Origin: an uncultured Lachnospiraceae bacterium
GTDB taxonomy: Bacteria > Bacillota > Clostridia > Lachnospirales > Lachnospiraceae
Reading direction: 5' to 3'
Assembly (NCBI GenBank): GCA_910576535.1
Contig: CAJTKK010000004.1
Coordinates: 1-64,000 of the forward strand
Length of the DNA stretch: 64,000 nucleotides
Position numbers and translations under genes: made by a program. Below the pieces are notes generated by a model, which had not been told where the DNA came from, made no database searches, and saw only the letters and a program-made list of their open reading frames with translations. The first letter of the stretch is position 1; every line of letters begins with the position of its first letter. Positions 24,843 to 35,732 of the stretch are shown here, one piece after another.

Positions 24843-27800
24843 TTATATCACAATTTCCTCCTGAAGCCCAAAAGAATAAATTATTTTTTCCTTTACTTTC
24901 TTACCGGTAAGCTGCTGCAGCGCCCTCGCATAATAGTCTAGCTGTATCCTATACTTTTCCGCCAGCTCTTTCCCGGATCCGGCCTTGTCGGTCTTATAAT
25001 CCACCACTACGATTTCCCCGTCTTCTTCAAAATAAACATCTATAATCCCTTGTATCAGCGTCAGTTCCCCAGAGGGGAATTTTTCATTTAATTCCTTTGC
25101 CGGAATCCCCAGCACAAATGGCTGTTCTCTGTAAAGGCAGTTTTTCTTCTCCGCCGCCGCCATGCGGCAAGCCAGATTGGTGGATAAAAAAGACCGGATG
25201 GCAGGGATGGAAAGAGCTTGCGCATATTCTGCACTAAGCCTTCCCTCCTGCTGCATCTTTTCTATCTGTTCTTCCAAAGTTCCTGCCCCGCCTCCAAAGT
25301 CCAGCAGCTCCATCGCCTTATGAAACGCCGTACCCCGCCCGGCTCCCCCAACGCTCTCTTCTTTCCTCATAAACTTAGGGATATAAGGGATCACCGTCTC
25401 TTCCTCATATAAATGGAAGGAAAAATCTTTTTCTTCCTGTTCCGCTTTCTTTAGTTCTGACACGGTTGTTTTTGTATATAAATCCACCAAATCAGCATGT
25501 TCATATGCATATCCAAATATTTTTGACATTTGCATCATAAGATCGCTGTCCGTATCGGTCAATGGATTGGAACATTCCAATTTTTTCCTGGAGCCTTCCG
25601 CAAGTATCTGTTCCTTCACCTCTATAGCCTGCAGATCTTCCTCCCCCACAATCTTTATCTCTAATGGCGCATTCCATGAATATATATTTTTTGTGTTTTT
25701 TTCCGGAACTTCCAAGCCAAAGGACTGCCAGAGAGAATCCATAGATGAATGCACGCAAAGCGCCGGAAGCAGAAAATCAAGATAATTCCCGGCTCCCGCC
25801 AGCTCCCCATACATAAGCTGCCTGGAACTGCGCATAGCGGCGGGAATCAGCATGGCAAGTTTTTTTTCCGGCTTATCAATCATCCCCGTCATAATCAGTT
25901 TTTCCTTTGCCCTTGTCATTGCCACGTACAAGACCCGAAGCTCTTCCCCTAAGTTATCCAGCCTCATTTTCTCCCCGACTATATTTTTCCGGATTGTTTT
26001 TCCCTGCAGTCTCCGTTCCACATCTACATAATCCACACCAATCCCCATGTCTACATCCGCAATCATTTTTCCATTGATATCCTGCATATTAAACTTTTTG
26101 GCAAGGCCGCTGACAAAACAAATCGGGAATTCCAGCCCTTTACTTTTATGGATGCTCATAATCCTCACTACATCTGCATTCTCATCCAGAATATTTGCTT
26201 CCCCGTAATCCACATCATACTTTTCCAATTCCTCCATATAACGGACAAAATGATACAAACCATAATAACTGGTACGTTCAAAAGCAGCCGCTTTTTCCAA
26301 AAGCATCTGGACATTTGCCCGGCGCTGGCTCCCGCCTGGCAAAGCCGAAACATAATTCAGATATCCCGTCCCCGTAACCATATCCTGCAGCAGTTCATGG
26401 ATAGGCATATAAACTGCCATATCACGGTATTTTGTTAAAAAAAGCAAAAACTTCCTGATTCTTTCCTGCAAATCCCCTTCCATCCCTGCCTGCTCTTTCA
26501 GGCAGAAATACAGATTTTTCCCTCTATCCTCTGAAAGCCCCCGTATCCGGGCAATCTCCTCATCGGAAAAACCTCCGAAACAGGACTTTAATACGCCAAA
26601 CAGCGGAATATCCTGCCCCGGATTGTCCAGTATACGCAAAAACTGCAGAAGCGTACGGATTTCTTTCGCTGCAAAATACCCTGTTTTGGACAGGACATGG
26701 GATGGAATCCCTTCTTCTTTCAGTATGCTTTTAAAATCCTCATCCCAGCCCGCATTGGCACGCAGCAGAATGACGATATCCTTATAAGAGGCAGCCCGCA
26801 GTTTTCCGGTTTCTTTATCCGTTACCGGAAAATGCCCTGCCAATTCCTTAATACGCTTAGCCACGGCATAAGCTTCCCTTTGCCGTACGGAAAGGAGCTT
26901 CCCCCCTTCTTTTAAAAAATCCGTTTCCCCTCCGGGGTTCCCGGCATCTCCGTCCTCTATCCCTCCGTCCTCTTCCCCATTCTCCGCTTCCCCCTTCCGG
27001 ATCAACAGCAATTCCGTCCGGTTAAGCGAACCTTCCTTTGTCATTTCCTGCATGGGATAGGAAGCCCCCGGATAAAGCGCCGCTTCCTCATCGTATTGCA
27101 CGCCTCCTATCTCCCTGCGCATGATCCGGGAAAAAATAAAATTTACACTATCCAGAACTTCCTTCCTGCTGCGGAAGTTCTTATGCAAATCAATCCGCCG
27201 TTTCCCTTCCATCCCCTTCCCGTACTCTTCAAATTTTTCCATAAAAATCTCTGGCCGGGCCAAACGGAACTTGTAGATGCTCTGTTTCACATCCCCTACC
27301 ATAAACCGGTTAAATCTGCCGCTCTTTTCGCCGGAAATGCTTTCCAGAATCATTTCCTGAACCGGATTGCTGTCCTGGTACTCGTCAATTAAAATTTCTT
27401 CAAAATAATCCTGATAATCCAGCGCCGTCCGGCTTGGCTCATAGATTTCCTTCCCATTCTCCCCTTTCACCCTTTTGATTAAAATGGAAAGAGCAAAATG
27501 CTCCATATCCGAAAAATCAATCAGATTGTTTTCCCTTTTTCTCCGGTCCAAAGCTTCCTTAAAAGCAAGTGTGACATCCACTAAGGCGCAAACCGCCCCT
27601 CTGCTCCCCTGCATATATTCCAGCGCCGTTTCCGGGGGGGCCGGGAAATATTTCCCGCAGATACGTTTTAGCATATTTTTGACTTCTTTACGGATTTCTT
27701 GTATCATTTCCCGTTTTGCCGGCGAAACGCTCTCGTCCTTTTTCGATGGCAGCCGGCCAAATGCCATCCCTTGATATAGGGCATAACCTTCCCTGTATTT

Positions 27801-28607
27801 TTCTACGCCTGCCAGCTTCCGCAGCCTCTCCGCTTCCGCTTCCAACGTCTCCCCATACATATAAGGCCCGTCCGGCTGTCCGCATATTTTTATACACTCT
27901 TCTATTTGAAGCAGACAGTCTTTTGCCATAAGCGCTGCCTGCTCCATTCCAAAGCGGATAAACCCTGTCTGTTCCAGTTCCTCCAAGCTTGCAATCCCAT
28001 AATCCCTTTTTCTCTCTTCCAGCCATTCCTCCGGCCATGGGTTGCTTTCCGCAAACTGATACAGCTTTAAAATATGGCCTTCGATGGCATCATCCCGGTT
28101 CCCGGCGCTGAAATATTCCACGCAATGCAGGAATTCCCTCTCCCCGCTGGCAAACCGCTCCTCTAACAGTTCCTTCATCACATCCTGCTTCATCAATTTT
28201 AATTCCCCTTCATCCGCCACGCGGAAACCGGGATCCAAACCGATATCATTGAAGTTATTCCGGATCACAAACATACAAAAGCTATCAATCGTAGTAATCT
28301 GGGCATTATGGACTAAGGTTGCCTGTTTCTGCAGATGTTCATTATCCGGTTCCTTTTCCAGCCTTTTTGCAATGGACGCCCCGATCCTTTCCCGCATCTC
28401 CGCTGCCGCCGCATTCGTAAATGTGACTACCAGGAGCCGGTCAATATCCACAGGCTGCTTTTCATCGCTTATCATCTTTACAATGCGCTCCGTTAAAACG
28501 GCTGTTTTCCCGGAACCGGCAGCAGCCGACACCAGAACATCGCTTCCTCTTACGTCGATCACCTGCTGCTGCTCCTGTGTATATTTGATTCCCATACCGA
28601 TAACCAT
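24843..28607 (-). CDS. addA: AddAB helicase-nuclease, subunit AddA
   Basis: A 1254-residue UvrD-like helicase with a C-terminal nuclease, half of the AddAB complex that processes double-strand breaks for RecA loading. Visible are the Q motif and Walker A (YTQEQQQVID, SAAAGSGKTAVLTERI), Walker B/motif II (LIDEYQDSNPVQ), motif III (VGDVKQSIYKFRLARP), motif V/VI (SIHKSKGLEFP, YVAMTRAKEKL) and the RecB-type nuclease (GIIDVYFEEDGEIVVVDYKTD). An acidic low-complexity insert lies near residue 545. The ATG at 28607 has GGAAG 6 nt upstream. It follows addB by 47 nt. Confidence 0.97.
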   Translation of the reverse strand: MVIGMGIKYTQEQQQVIDVRGSDVLVSAAAGSGKTAVLTERIVKMISDEKQPVDIDRLLVVTFTNAAAAEMRERIGASIAKRLEKEPDNEHLQKQATLVHNAQITTIDSFCMFVIRNNFNDIGLDPGFRVADEGELKLMKQDVMKELLEERFASGEREFLHCVEYFSAGNRDDAIEGHILKLYQFAESNPWPEEWLEERKRDYGIASLEELEQTGFIRFGMEQAALMAKDCLLQIEECIKICGQPDGPYMYGETLEAEAERLRKLAGVEKYREGYALYQGMAFGRLPSKKDESVSPAKREMIQEIRKEVKNMLKRICGKYFPAPPETALEYMQGSRGAVCALVDVTLAFKEALDRRKRENNLIDFSDMEHFALSILIKRVKGENGKEIYEPSRTALDYQDYFEEILIDEYQDSNPVQEMILESISGEKSGRFNRFMVGDVKQSIYKFRLARPEIFMEKFEEYGKGMEGKRRIDLHKNFRSRKEVLDSVNFIFSRIMRREIGGVQYDEEAALYPGASYPMQEMTKEGSLNRTELLLIRKGEAENGEEDGGIEDGDAGNPGGETDFLKEGGKLLSVRQREAYAVAKRIKELAGHFPVTDKETGKLRAASYKDIVILLRANAGWDEDFKSILKEEGIPSHVLSKTGYFAAKEIRTLLQFLRILDNPGQDIPLFGVLKSCFGGFSDEEIARIRGLSEDRGKNLYFCLKEQAGMEGDLQERIRKFLLFLTKYRDMAVYMPIHELLQDMVTGTGYLNYVSALPGGSQRRANVQMLLEKAAAFERTSYYGLYHFVRYMEELEKYDVDYGEANILDENADVVRIMSIHKSKGLEFPICFVSGLAKKFNMQDINGKMIADVDMGIGVDYVDVERRLQGKTIRKNIVGEKMRLDNLGEELRVLYVAMTRAKEKLIMTGMIDKPEKKLAMLIPAAMRSSRQLMYGELAGAGNYLDFLLPALCVHSSMDSLWQSFGLEVPEKNTKNIYSWNAPLEIKIVGEEDLQAIEVKEQILAEGSRKKLECSNPLTDTDSDLMMQMSKIFGYAYEHADLVDLYTKTTVSELKKAEQEEKDFSFHLYEEETVIPYIPKFMRKEESVGGAGRGTAFHKAMELLDFGGGAGTLEEQIEKMQQEGRLSAEYAQALSIPAIRSFLSTNLACRMAAAEKKNCLYREQPFVLGIPAKELNEKFPSGELTLIQGIIDVYFEEDGEIVVVDYKTDKAGSGKELAEKYRIQLDYYARALQQLTGKKVKEKIIYSFGLQEEIVI

Positions 28608-28654
28608 GCCTTTCTTCCGGCCTGCAGGCTTTGAGCCTTCAGGCGCAATCTTCT

Positions 28655-31600
28655 TTATGCATCTGTCAAATTCCTATCGTTTTGCGCTTCTGCGTCAATT
28701 TTTTTATCCTGCTCCTTTGCATTTTCTTCCCTTATTTTCATCAGAGCTTCTTCTTCCTTCAGCCCATCCAACTGCCGGAAGCTGTATCCCGGGATTCTGC
28801 CGTCAAACCCGCATACCGGACGGAAACTGCAAAAGCCGCACGCCAGTTCCGTCCCTTGCCTGCAAGGATTGATCCCTATCTTCCCGTCCAGAATTTCCCT
28901 GCCGGCCTCTTTTATTTTCCGGTTCACATATTGGGATATTTCCTGAAGGTTTTCTTCACTTATGACACTGGATCTGGCGCTTAACGTACCGTCTTTTTTC
29001 CGCTCCAGCGGCAGGATATCGGACTTATCTGTAAAATCCCTGTCCAAATAGGTGATCACTGTGTCATTTTCATTCACTATCCCGGTCATGCGCAGTTCTT
29101 TCTTGATCTGGGCATCTAATTCTTCCGTTGTCATCCCCGCGTCAAATTTGACCATCGGATCGGTCACGTGATAGTATAAAAGAGCAGCGGGAATAATCTT
29201 TTTCCCGGGATTTTTCTTCTTTTCCATTTCCACCGCCGCATTCATATAAACCGCCAATTGTAGCTGCAGCCCATAATACAACGCAGCCAGATTAAATTTT
29301 TTATTGCCCGACTTATAGTCAATCACTTTTACATAGACGTTTTCCCCTTCTTTATAAGTGTCTACCCGGTCTATCCTTCCCCGCAGCTTCATTCTTTCCT
29401 CTTCGGACAAAGTAATATTGACAGATTCAAGATCCTGCGCCATTGTAAAAGAAACCTCTACTTTTTCCGGCACGAAACTGCCTTTTTGCAACTGGTACTG
29501 CAAAGTCTTCACCGCCCGTTTTAATATACGGTGCATTCTTTGCACCGCATATTCATTCCTTGCGCTGCTATACAACACTGTCCCGCCATAAACCGCCGCA
29601 TATTCTTCCAACGTCTCCCCCAGGATCCGGTCCGCCTCTTCTTCATTGAAATCAAACCAGCTATATCCATTTTCCTCCAGTTTTTCTGCAAATTTTTCCA
29701 GAACCCCATGAAACACATTTCCCATATCCACTGCTTCAAATCCATACTCTTCCCGTTCTTTTAAAGATAAGCCATATTGGAGAAAATGAGCATACGCACA
29801 GGAAGCATACTGTTCCAGACGGCTTACGCTGCTTATCAGCAATTGCCCGTACAGCAGGCGGGCGATCTCCTTGCCAAGCCCTGTTTCCCGGTAACGGAGA
29901 AAAGCCCCATCTACCAGGCGGCAGACTTCTTCCTTGTATTCCTCATCCCCGCAATAAATATGATACAGTGAAAAAAACTTTCTCTCTTCCTCCGCTCCCA
30001 GCATACCGGCCGCATACTCCCGCAGCATATCCGCAAAGTAATCCATGCCGGCCCGCCTGGACTCCATCTGTTCTATCATACTTCTCTGTTCCGGCCTTTG
30101 CGTCAAAAGCATAGGAAACAGTTTTTTTAATGTATCAACCAAATATGCCGGCCGGATACTCTTTCCTTCATGATTCACTTTACAATAGGAAACATATAGG
30201 CGTTCCGAAGGCTTTGTCATATTCATATATAAGTAGAGCCGCTGAATGTACATCTGCTCCCTGGGGGCAGGCGCAAGCTCGTAAGGGGAAGCCTTTAAGA
30301 ATTCCCTGTCAATGTCGGAAATAATCCCGCCGCTCCCGGTATTTTTCGGAATGCTCCCGTCATTTACGCCTATGAAAAAAAGCGCCTTAATTTCCTTCAG
30401 CCTCGTCCTTTCAATATCCCCCACCACAACCCTGTCCACATCCTGCGGAATCGTCCCAACCTGAATCTCGCCAAACCCTGCATCCAAGATATCGGCAAAT
30501 TCCTTCATGCCCATCTTTTCTTCCGCAAGCAGGCTGTTCATCTGGTCAAGAAGATCCATAACCATGCGGTAAATCTGCCCATACTCCCTTGCCCGCGCCA
30601 TATCCCCGCTCTGCCGGAACATTCCTTCATAGGCTGCCAGTTTTTCCTGCACTTGGTTGTTGATAATAAACTGGTACAATGCTTTTATTTTTTCCCCGGC
30701 CGTCCCGGTTCCCTTTTCCATCAGCGGGGAGAGCTGTTCCATCATAGAGAAGCGCATGTGATTAAAAAGCCCTATTGCTTCTTCATCTATCCCTCCCGGC
30801 ATAGCTGTAAAAAGAGACGACCACTTTTTCTTCCCTCTGATTCCGCAGGCTAATACATAATTCTCCAGCCGGTCCGTGTCCTCTCTGTCAAATCCGGTCA
30901 GCCCGCTGCGCAGATAATGAAATACTGCCTGGGAGGAAAAATTATCCATTACCAGCTTTAACGCGCTGCGTATATATTCAATAAAAGGATTTAAAAGAAT
31001 CCCTTTTGTATAATCCATAAAAACAGGAATCCCGTACTTTAATGCCTCCGTCTCCACATGGGAGGCATAAGTCTCCAGATCCCCTGTCACAATGGCAAAA
31101 TCCCTATAGCAATAATTTTCCTTGCGGATCAGTTCCATCATCTTAATGCAGACCTGCCTTACTTCCTCCCCGGGTGAAGAAGCTTCTATTAAATGCACCG
31201 CCTTATTTTCTTCTTCATATGGCTTCACAGGATAACGGAATAAATATTTCTCCAAATGCTGCATCTCCCCGTTTCCGGCAAATCTTGGCAATTCCCCCTC
31301 CTTGCCGCAGATCAATACATCCTCCCCCCGGGATACCCCTTCTTCCTCTGCCAGCCGGATCAAATCCGCCGCCGTTTTTTTACTTAAATAAAAAAGCTGC
31401 TGCTCCCCGCCCGGCATATACGGGTTCTTTTCCCCGCCGTCCATCACTGCGGTTACGATCACCTCTTTTGACAGCCCCATAATTTTTTGAATCAGCCTGT
31501 TCTGAACCGGCGTAAAACCGGTAAATCCGTCAAAAACCACTACGCTGTTCCTGATAATATCCGACTTAGGCAGCATCCGGCAAAGCAAATCCAGCGTTTC

Positions 31601-32134
31601 CTCCGTAGTGATATATTTCTCCTGAATAAATTTTAAAAAATGTTCATAAAGCGTTCCCAGATCCTTCAGCTTATAATAGAGCGCCCCCCTTTTTTTTGCA
31701 AATTCCGTCAGTTCCCCAAGCTCTTTTATGCCGATTCCATATTGCATAAACTCGGAGACTGCCGACTTAACCTCATGGATATATCCGATTTTATTCAAAT
31801 TGCTTCCTATCACCGGCATATCCTCTCCGGTATTTTCCGCCACTTTACGCAATACCAGGCTTTTCCCCGTATCGTCCAATACCGTATAGCTGCTGCCGCC
31901 TACCTCTTCCAATATCCTATGGGAAAGCCTTCCAAAGCTTAAGACATCAATATTCATGATCCCTTTCCTGGGATGCGCCTTTACCAAATCCATTTGCGTC
32001 TGCATCGTAAACTGATCCGGGACAATCACAAGAAAATTCATTCCTGGTTCTTCCATTGCCCGTCTTACTATTTCTTTCTGCAGTTTTGTGCTTTTTCCAG
32101 CCCCTGAAGGCCCAAAATAAAACCGAAGCCCCAT
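28655..32134 (-). CDS. addB: AddAB helicase-nuclease, subunit AddB
   Basis: A 1159-residue partner of AddA. The N-terminal Walker A is FGPSGAGKSTKL; the helicase-like core is inactive in this family and recognises Chi. The C-terminal nuclease shows GRIDRVD and VKVIDYKSGNKKF. The iron-sulfur cluster Cys are the lone Cys in YASCAYAHFLQYG and the trio-plus-one in CRQGTELACGFCSFRPVC (C-x7-C-x2-C-x5-C), as in known AddB proteins. Length is normal. It is transcribed with addA. Confidence 0.97.
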   Translation of the reverse strand: MGLRFYFGPSGAGKSTKLQKEIVRRAMEEPGMNFLVIVPDQFTMQTQMDLVKAHPRKGIMNIDVLSFGRLSHRILEEVGGSSYTVLDDTGKSLVLRKVAENTGEDMPVIGSNLNKIGYIHEVKSAVSEFMQYGIGIKELGELTEFAKKRGALYYKLKDLGTLYEHFLKFIQEKYITTEETLDLLCRMLPKSDIIRNSVVVFDGFTGFTPVQNRLIQKIMGLSKEVIVTAVMDGGEKNPYMPGGEQQLFYLSKKTAADLIRLAEEEGVSRGEDVLICGKEGELPRFAGNGEMQHLEKYLFRYPVKPYEEENKAVHLIEASSPGEEVRQVCIKMMELIRKENYCYRDFAIVTGDLETYASHVETEALKYGIPVFMDYTKGILLNPFIEYIRSALKLVMDNFSSQAVFHYLRSGLTGFDREDTDRLENYVLACGIRGKKKWSSLFTAMPGGIDEEAIGLFNHMRFSMMEQLSPLMEKGTGTAGEKIKALYQFIINNQVQEKLAAYEGMFRQSGDMARAREYGQIYRMVMDLLDQMNSLLAEEKMGMKEFADILDAGFGEIQVGTIPQDVDRVVVGDIERTRLKEIKALFFIGVNDGSIPKNTGSGGIISDIDREFLKASPYELAPAPREQMYIQRLYLYMNMTKPSERLYVSYCKVNHEGKSIRPAYLVDTLKKLFPMLLTQRPEQRSMIEQMESRRAGMDYFADMLREYAAGMLGAEEERKFFSLYHIYCGDEEYKEEVCRLVDGAFLRYRETGLGKEIARLLYGQLLISSVSRLEQYASCAYAHFLQYGLSLKEREEYGFEAVDMGNVFHGVLEKFAEKLEENGYSWFDFNEEEADRILGETLEEYAAVYGGTVLYSSARNEYAVQRMHRILKRAVKTLQYQLQKGSFVPEKVEVSFTMAQDLESVNITLSEEERMKLRGRIDRVDTYKEGENVYVKVIDYKSGNKKFNLAALYYGLQLQLAVYMNAAVEMEKKKNPGKKIIPAALLYYHVTDPMVKFDAGMTTEELDAQIKKELRMTGIVNENDTVITYLDRDFTDKSDILPLERKKDGTLSARSSVISEENLQEISQYVNRKIKEAGREILDGKIGINPCRQGTELACGFCSFRPVCGFDGRIPGYSFRQLDGLKEEEALMKIREENAKEQDKKIDAEAQNDRNLTDA

Positions 32135-32241
32135 TCCACCCTCCTGACATGCCGCTGTGCAGCTTTATCTTTATATAGAAAGTCCGCCGGGATCCCTTAC
32201 ATGAAAAATACCGGGACGCAGCAGCGTACTTTTGTTTTGTC

Positions 32242-33819
32242 CTACATTAAGGGAGCCGCCGCTTTCATCAGACAGCCTACCGCTTTTACGCCCCACTTTT
32301 CTTTGCGGACTGTTTCCGGCGTAACTTGCCTGCATTTGGCAAGCGTGGATTGGAAATCAGCTTCTATATCCCCGATACAGTCCGTCCTATACATATATGT
32401 AGCACATTCAAAATGATGGTATAGGCTGCGGTAATCCAGGTTAATGGTTCCAACCACCGCTTCCTTTGCATCGCTGACAAATACTTTTGCATGGACAAAA
32501 CCTGGCGTATATTCATAAATTTTCACACCTGACTCCAGGAGGGACGCATAATGTGTTTTTGCCAGAGCATACGGAACCGCTTTATCGGGAATCCCCGGCA
32601 GCAGCAGGACTACCTCCACGCCTCTTTCCGCCGCAAATTTCAAAGCCGTTTCCATTTCCCCGTCCAGGATCAGATAGGGCGTCATAATATGCACATAATC
32701 CAAAGACCGGTTCAAGATATCCATATACACTCTCTCGCCCAGCTTATCCTGATCCAAAGGGCAATCCCCGTAAGGAATTACATAGCCGCCTGTCCCCTTG
32801 GCCGGATGCGCCGGATAAGAAAGAAAATGCTCATATTCTTTCTTTTGTTCGCCAATCCCCCACATCTGCAGGAACATTAAGGTAAAGCTTTTTACCGCCT
32901 CTCCCTTCAGCATCACGGCAGTATCTTTCCAATGCCCAAATTTGACTTTCTGGTTGATGTATTCATCCGCAAGGTTCACCCCGCCGTTAAAAGCCGTATG
33001 CCCGTCGATGACCAGGATTTTTCTGTGATCCCTATAATTATAATGGGTGGAAACAAACGGCGAAACAGGCGCAAAGGCCTTGCACCGGATCCCTAACGCT
33101 TTCAGCCGCTTCGGATAATCATGAGGCAGCAGCGCAAACTCGCAGGCGCCGTCATACATGATGCGGACGTCTACGCCCTGACCCGCCTTTTTGGCAAGTA
33201 TTTCCAATATCCTGCCCCACATAAGGCCCTCGTCTACGATAAAATATTCCATAAAAATAAAATGCTCCGCCATTTCAAGCTGTTTCAGCATTTCCTCAAA
33301 CTTGTCCTCCCCCAGGGGGAAGTATGTTACAGAAGTCTCTGCAAAAACCGGATGGCATCCGCTCCTATGCATATAGCGGGCCAATGCCGTCACCCCCCGA
33401 TCCTCTTCCGAAAGCCGTGCCATCACTTCTTCCTTCTGGGGGATCTGTTCTTTTGTATCTGCAATCATATCATCCACATACTTTTTCAACGCCCTGTGTC
33501 CAATATCGCTTTGCGTATATAGAAACAAAAGCACGCCGAACACCGGAAGAAGCATAATCACAACCAGCCATGTGATCTTGGCAGTCGGGTTGATCGGGCT
33601 GTTGAGCAGATAAATCACCATAGCAAAAGTAAACAATACCGTTCCGCCTAAAATGTGAGGCAGAAACTCTTCAAACCACTGGAAAATACCAAAAAGAATA
33701 AAAACCTGTACAACCAGCAGAACCAGCATTAGCCCAAAACGGCTGAATATCGCGTGAACGATGCCCTTCTGTCCTTTCTTTAAAAGGGTAATCCCCTTAT
33801 TTTTATAATCTGTCTGCAT
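32242..33819 (-). CDS. cls: Cardiolipin synthase (PLD superfamily)
   Basis: A 525-residue membrane enzyme that joins two phosphatidylglycerols into cardiolipin. Two N-terminal helices (about 24-50 and 55-95) are followed by two phospholipase-D HKD motifs: HYNYRDHRKILVIDG with GGVNLADEY, and GFVHAKVFVSDAK with GTINLDYRS. Length and layout match bacterial ClsA/Cls. The start at 33819 has AAAGGAG 9 nt upstream; a frame 19 codons longer is not supported. It precedes addB on the same strand with a gap of about 110 nt. Confidence 0.94.
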   Translation of the reverse strand: MQTDYKNKGITLLKKGQKGIVHAIFSRFGLMLVLLVVQVFILFGIFQWFEEFLPHILGGTVLFTFAMVIYLLNSPINPTAKITWLVVIMLLPVFGVLLFLYTQSDIGHRALKKYVDDMIADTKEQIPQKEEVMARLSEEDRGVTALARYMHRSGCHPVFAETSVTYFPLGEDKFEEMLKQLEMAEHFIFMEYFIVDEGLMWGRILEILAKKAGQGVDVRIMYDGACEFALLPHDYPKRLKALGIRCKAFAPVSPFVSTHYNYRDHRKILVIDGHTAFNGGVNLADEYINQKVKFGHWKDTAVMLKGEAVKSFTLMFLQMWGIGEQKKEYEHFLSYPAHPAKGTGGYVIPYGDCPLDQDKLGERVYMDILNRSLDYVHIMTPYLILDGEMETALKFAAERGVEVVLLLPGIPDKAVPYALAKTHYASLLESGVKIYEYTPGFVHAKVFVSDAKEAVVGTINLDYRSLYHHFECATYMYRTDCIGDIEADFQSTLAKCRQVTPETVRKEKWGVKAVGCLMKAAAPLM

Positions 33820-33974
33820 AATATCTTTCTCCTTTGTCATACTTGCCAAAACCGGCTTATAGAAATGATCCCCCATATATTTTTTTGTACATGGTTCCCC
33901 AGGAACACGTCTGATTTTATTATAAACCGTCCAGCAAGAGGACAGTCAAGAACAAAAAATAGGATTTTCTTTCC

Positions 33975-35732
33975 TTATTTCAGATAAGGAATCATATTTT
34001 TTACTGAATCAAAAATAAAATCCGGTTTTATTTCAGATTCCATGGCATCCTGCAGGGAGGCCTCACCGCTTAGAACTAATACGCTTGTCAGCCCGCCGTT
34101 TTTTCCTGCGGCAATATCTGTATAAAGGCGATCCCCTACCATGGCTGTTTTTTCCCGCTTTACTGAAGTTCTTTCCAACAAGTAATTGATGATATCCCCG
34201 TTAGGCTTTCCGATAATGCGGTCCGGGAAGCGGCCGGCCGAAGCATGGATAAATGCATGAATAGCGCCGATATCCGGGATGAACCCGTCTTCTGTAGGGC
34301 AATTATAATCCGGATGGGTAGCGATATAGAGCAGCCCTTTTCGTACCAGATCGCAGGCTTTACACATTTTCCTATAGTCAAGCGTAGTATCGAACGCTGT
34401 TACTACCACTTCCGGATTTTCCTCATCCAGCAAAATCCCCTCTTCTTCAAACTGTTTTCTCAGTAAATCATTCCCCAGAAGGAAAATCCGTTTTCCCGGG
34501 CAATTCCTCTGTAAATAGAAAACAGCAGCCTGCCCGGAGGTAACGATCTTGTCCACCTCTGTCTCCAGTCCCATGCGTTTCAGTTTTTCCACGTATACTT
34601 CCGGGCTTTTGGATGAATTATTCGTTAAAAAAACATATTTTTTCCCAAGCCGGACGATTTCTTCCAAAAAGTTTTTCGCCCCGTCAATCCACTGCTCCCC
34701 TAAATAAACTGTCCCGTCCAGATCCAAGGCAAAACATTCGATCTCCTTTAGCCGCCCTTCCTTATCTTCATTCACCGCCCCCGTTCTTTCCCAGACTGCT
34801 CCCGGAGAACATTCACCGGAAAAGCAGGGATTTTTTTCAACCGCGCTTTCCCTGTCAACGGTATGCCAATACAAGCGGTTCCTTAAAAATTCCGTCTCCA
34901 TTTCCCCGCGCATCTTCATCCAGGAAAGATAAGAACGCAAGGTTGTGCCGTTCAATACATATTGGTTCTGATCCATCCCCAGACTATATTGATCAAAAAT
35001 CCTTTGGATAATATCTTCCATCCCCACTTTCTCCCGGCAAATTTCCCGGAGCGTATCCTTAATCTCATATACCTTTTCCCTGTTTGCTTTTACAGCGGGG
35101 CGCATATCCGTGTAGATTTCCCCATGGGAAGGGATGAACAGCTTCCCTTCCAATTTCTCCAGCTTATCCAGGCTATGGAGGAATTCCTCCACATCATACA
35201 AAAACGGGATCTGGTATTTCTGCATAATCGTCTCGCCGGTCACCCCGTCAGCCACAAACCAGACGCCGTCTTCCGTTCCAAATGCCGCCATAGAAAAGGA
35301 ATGCCCGTCAATGCGCGCCATTCTCATCCCCTCCGGCAAAATCCCCCCGGTCAGTTCCCCCACCTGGCTTGGCTGTGCCAGGAGGAATGGATTGCGTAAT
35401 TCCTTATAAGGGTTCCCTCCATACAAAAAAGAAGGCTCCAGCGCCGTATTCTCTGCAAAAGCCCTGTCTATCCCCGGACAATAAACCTTACATCCCGTCC
35501 TGTCCTGAATTACCCTGTTACCGCCCACATGATCCGCATGGGAATGGGTATTCAAAATCATCTCTGCCTTCCAGCCCTGTGCCGCCAGGATCTTCAGTGC
35601 CTTCTTCCCAGCATCCTTGCCGTTTCCGCTGTCAATCAGGCACACCCTTTCATCATCTATTTTATAAATCCCGATCCTGGAAGGACAGTCAATATAATAT
35701 GTCCTTTCCCCTGCCTGAACTAATTCGTACAC
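33975..35732 (-). CDS. Fusion of metallo-beta-lactamase fold hydrolase and NagD-like HAD phosphatase
   Basis: A 585-residue two-enzyme fusion. Residues 1-210 are a metallo-beta-lactamase fold with NTHSHADHVGGN (His63, His65, Asp67, His68), His144, Asp162 in VADGVTG and His203 in PSHGEIY, a full metal set. About 100 linker residues follow. Residues 330-585 are a HAD-IIA phosphatase: ALDLDGTVYLG (Asp337, Asp339), LTNNSSKSPEVY, IGKPNGDI and MVGDRLYTDIAAGKNGG. Both halves look active. The start codon is GTG with GGAG 7 nt upstream. I do not know a characterised protein of this architecture; the two steps may act on one metabolite (thioester or phosphodiester cleavage, then dephosphorylation). Confidence 0.88.
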   Translation of the reverse strand: MYELVQAGERTYYIDCPSRIGIYKIDDERVCLIDSGNGKDAGKKALKILAAQGWKAEMILNTHSHADHVGGNRVIQDRTGCKVYCPGIDRAFAENTALEPSFLYGGNPYKELRNPFLLAQPSQVGELTGGILPEGMRMARIDGHSFSMAAFGTEDGVWFVADGVTGETIMQKYQIPFLYDVEEFLHSLDKLEKLEGKLFIPSHGEIYTDMRPAVKANREKVYEIKDTLREICREKVGMEDIIQRIFDQYSLGMDQNQYVLNGTTLRSYLSWMKMRGEMETEFLRNRLYWHTVDRESAVEKNPCFSGECSPGAVWERTGAVNEDKEGRLKEIECFALDLDGTVYLGEQWIDGAKNFLEEIVRLGKKYVFLTNNSSKSPEVYVEKLKRMGLETEVDKIVTSGQAAVFYLQRNCPGKRIFLLGNDLLRKQFEEEGILLDEENPEVVVTAFDTTLDYRKMCKACDLVRKGLLYIATHPDYNCPTEDGFIPDIGAIHAFIHASAGRFPDRIIGKPNGDIINYLLERTSVKREKTAMVGDRLYTDIAAGKNGGLTSVLVLSGEASLQDAMESEIKPDFIFDSVKNMIPYLK

